Source: Haberlea rhodopensis (lineage: Eukaryota > Streptophyta > Magnoliopsida > Lamiales > Gesneriaceae). Taken from it: a stretch of DNA of 64,000 nucleotides. Each line of letters opens with the position of its first letter. The first letter of the stretch is position 1. Position numbers and translations under genes: made by a program. Of this stretch, positions 63,162 through 64,000 are shown piece after piece. The stretch spans positions 12,091,191-12,155,190 of the forward strand of contig CAJQUN010000008.1 of assembly GCA_907163345.1 (NCBI GenBank). The letters are read 5' to 3'. The notes under the pieces are model-generated. The model was not told the DNA's origin. It saw only the letters and a list, made by a program, of their open reading frames with translations, and ran no database searches.

Positions 63162-64000
63162 ATGGCAACCAACAACGTTACTAGCACATTATCATTGCGA
63201 TCGGTCCTTGAGAAGGACAAACTTAATGGGACAAATTTCCTAGACTGGTATAGGAATTTGAGGATTGTCCTCAAACAAGAAAAGAAGCAATATGTCCTTT
63301 AGGAACCCTTACCTGCCGAGGAACCTCCCCTGACGGCTGCTAAAGCCGATAAAGATGCTTACAAGAAGCATCAAAATGACGCACTTGATGTTGGGTGCCT
63401 TATGCTTGCCACCATGAACTCTGAGCTTCAGAAGCAACATGAGGAAATGGAGGTGTTCGATATGATCGAACATCTAAAGCAACTGTACCAACAACAAGCA
63501 AGACAAGAGATGTATGACGTCTCTAAAGCGTTGTTCCAGTGTAGAATGGTAGAAGGAAGTCTAGTTGGAACTCATGTACTCAAGATGATTGGGTATATTG
63601 AGAATCTAGAGAAGCTGGGTTTTCCTTTGGACCAAGAGTTGGCCACTGACGTGATCTTGCAATCGTTGCCTGAAAGCTTCAGTCAATTTGTCTTGAATTA
63701 CAATATGATTGAAATTGAAAAGACTCTACCACAGTTACTTGGCATGCTTAGAACTTTTGAAGCAAATAGCAAGAAGTCTAAGCCTACAAATGTTCTTATT
63801 GTGAATAAGAGCAAAGAAAAGACTAAAGCTAAGAGCTTCAAGAAGAACAAGAAGGTCCTTGTTAAGTCTATACCACATGCTTCTGCACTAAAGCCAAAGG
63901 GAGGAGTGGCGAAGGAAGGGAACTGTTTCCATTGCGGTGAGACCGGTCATTGGAAAAGGAACTGCAAAGTATATCTGGAAGATCTTAAGAAAACAAAGGG
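63162..64000 (+). pseudogene. E8 gag, one early stop, incomplete at window end
   Basis: Start codon 63162: MATNNVTSTLSLRSVLEKDK, then LNGTNFLDWYRNLRIVLKQE, typical of copia gag. Codon 47 is TAG (63300-63302). Otherwise the frame stays open for 279 codons to the window end. Later parts: DVGCLMLATMNSELQKQ, ALFQCRMVEGSLVGTHV, LGFPLDQELATDVILQSLP, a Lys-rich linker, and the zinc knuckle CFHCGETGHWKRNC near 63930-63971. With only one stop this is the best preserved coding region here; a full-length sister copy may be active. Confidence 0.88.

Larger units (their letters stand above)
59878..64000 (+). mobile_element. E8: Ty1/copia element, running off the window
   Basis: LTR 59878-61380, PBS, a 1.77-kb leader, then gag. 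The element is inserted in the pogo transposase. Only the 5' part is visible. Its LTR start (TGTTGGGATATGCCC) and gag differ from E0/E2, so it is another copia lineage. Confidence 0.85.

Overview
This window looks like repetitive DNA from a plant nuclear genome, almost certainly a eudicot. It is AT-rich, has no recognisable host gene, and is filled with LTR retrotransposons in various stages of decay, plus a few DNA transposons (hAT-type, pogo-type), one TRIM, and several tandem arrays. The extra ORF of the Sirevirus-like elements and the GATCGATC-rich LTRs remind me, from memory and unverified, of repeats in Gesneriaceae/Lamiales assemblies. No tRNA, rRNA or CRISPR locus is visible.

Layout. 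1-1767 is the 3' part of a long gypsy-type LTR ('family A'). 1768-8913 (minus) is a Sirevirus-like Ty1/copia element (E0) with its 5' LTR, gag-pol and the start of an extra ORF. 8914-11784 holds LTR debris, three hairpin-forming tandem arrays and a dispersed repeat. 11785-44571 is a nest: an old copia element (E1, target duplication TCAAC) contains a Sirevirus-like copia (E2, 13851-41756). E2 contains an Athila/Tat-type gag-only element in its reverse transcriptase/RNase H region (E3, duplication ACAAT), a family A solo LTR in its extra ORF (E4, TCCAT), and a complete non-coding family A element in its 3' LTR (E5, GGTCT). 44572-46679 carries a hAT-like element with a TRIM inserted in it (AACTC). 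46680-51794 (minus) is a third copia (E7) holding an 861-bp hAT-type MITE. 51795-55178 is a truncated family A element (E6) facing an inverted family A LTR fragment. 55179-55740 is a GTGCACCAG array. 58712-59877 is a pogo-type transposase pseudogene, cut by a copia element (E8) whose LTR, leader and gag run to the window end.

Most striking signal. E5 (32769-41616) has two ~2.5-kb LTRs, a primer-binding site and a remnant of the gypsy pol end, but its 3.9-kb internal domain codes for nothing. About 2 kb of it (36855-38903) is tiled with roughly 40 different short inverted repeats (stems 5-9, loops 2-12), about one per 50 bp. It is preceded by tandem arrays that are themselves hairpin units. 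A second region, 9440-10145, shows similar tiling. LARDs (large non-autonomous LTR derivatives, e.g. barley Sukkula) are known to keep RNA structure without ORFs, but such a regular run of short unlike hairpins is worth separate study.

Second signal. The palindrome CGATCGATCG is clustered inside LTRs of otherwise unrelated lineages (family A gypsy and the Athila-type E3; a partial form in the TRIM). In E6 the flanking arms differ from E5 but remain self-complementary.
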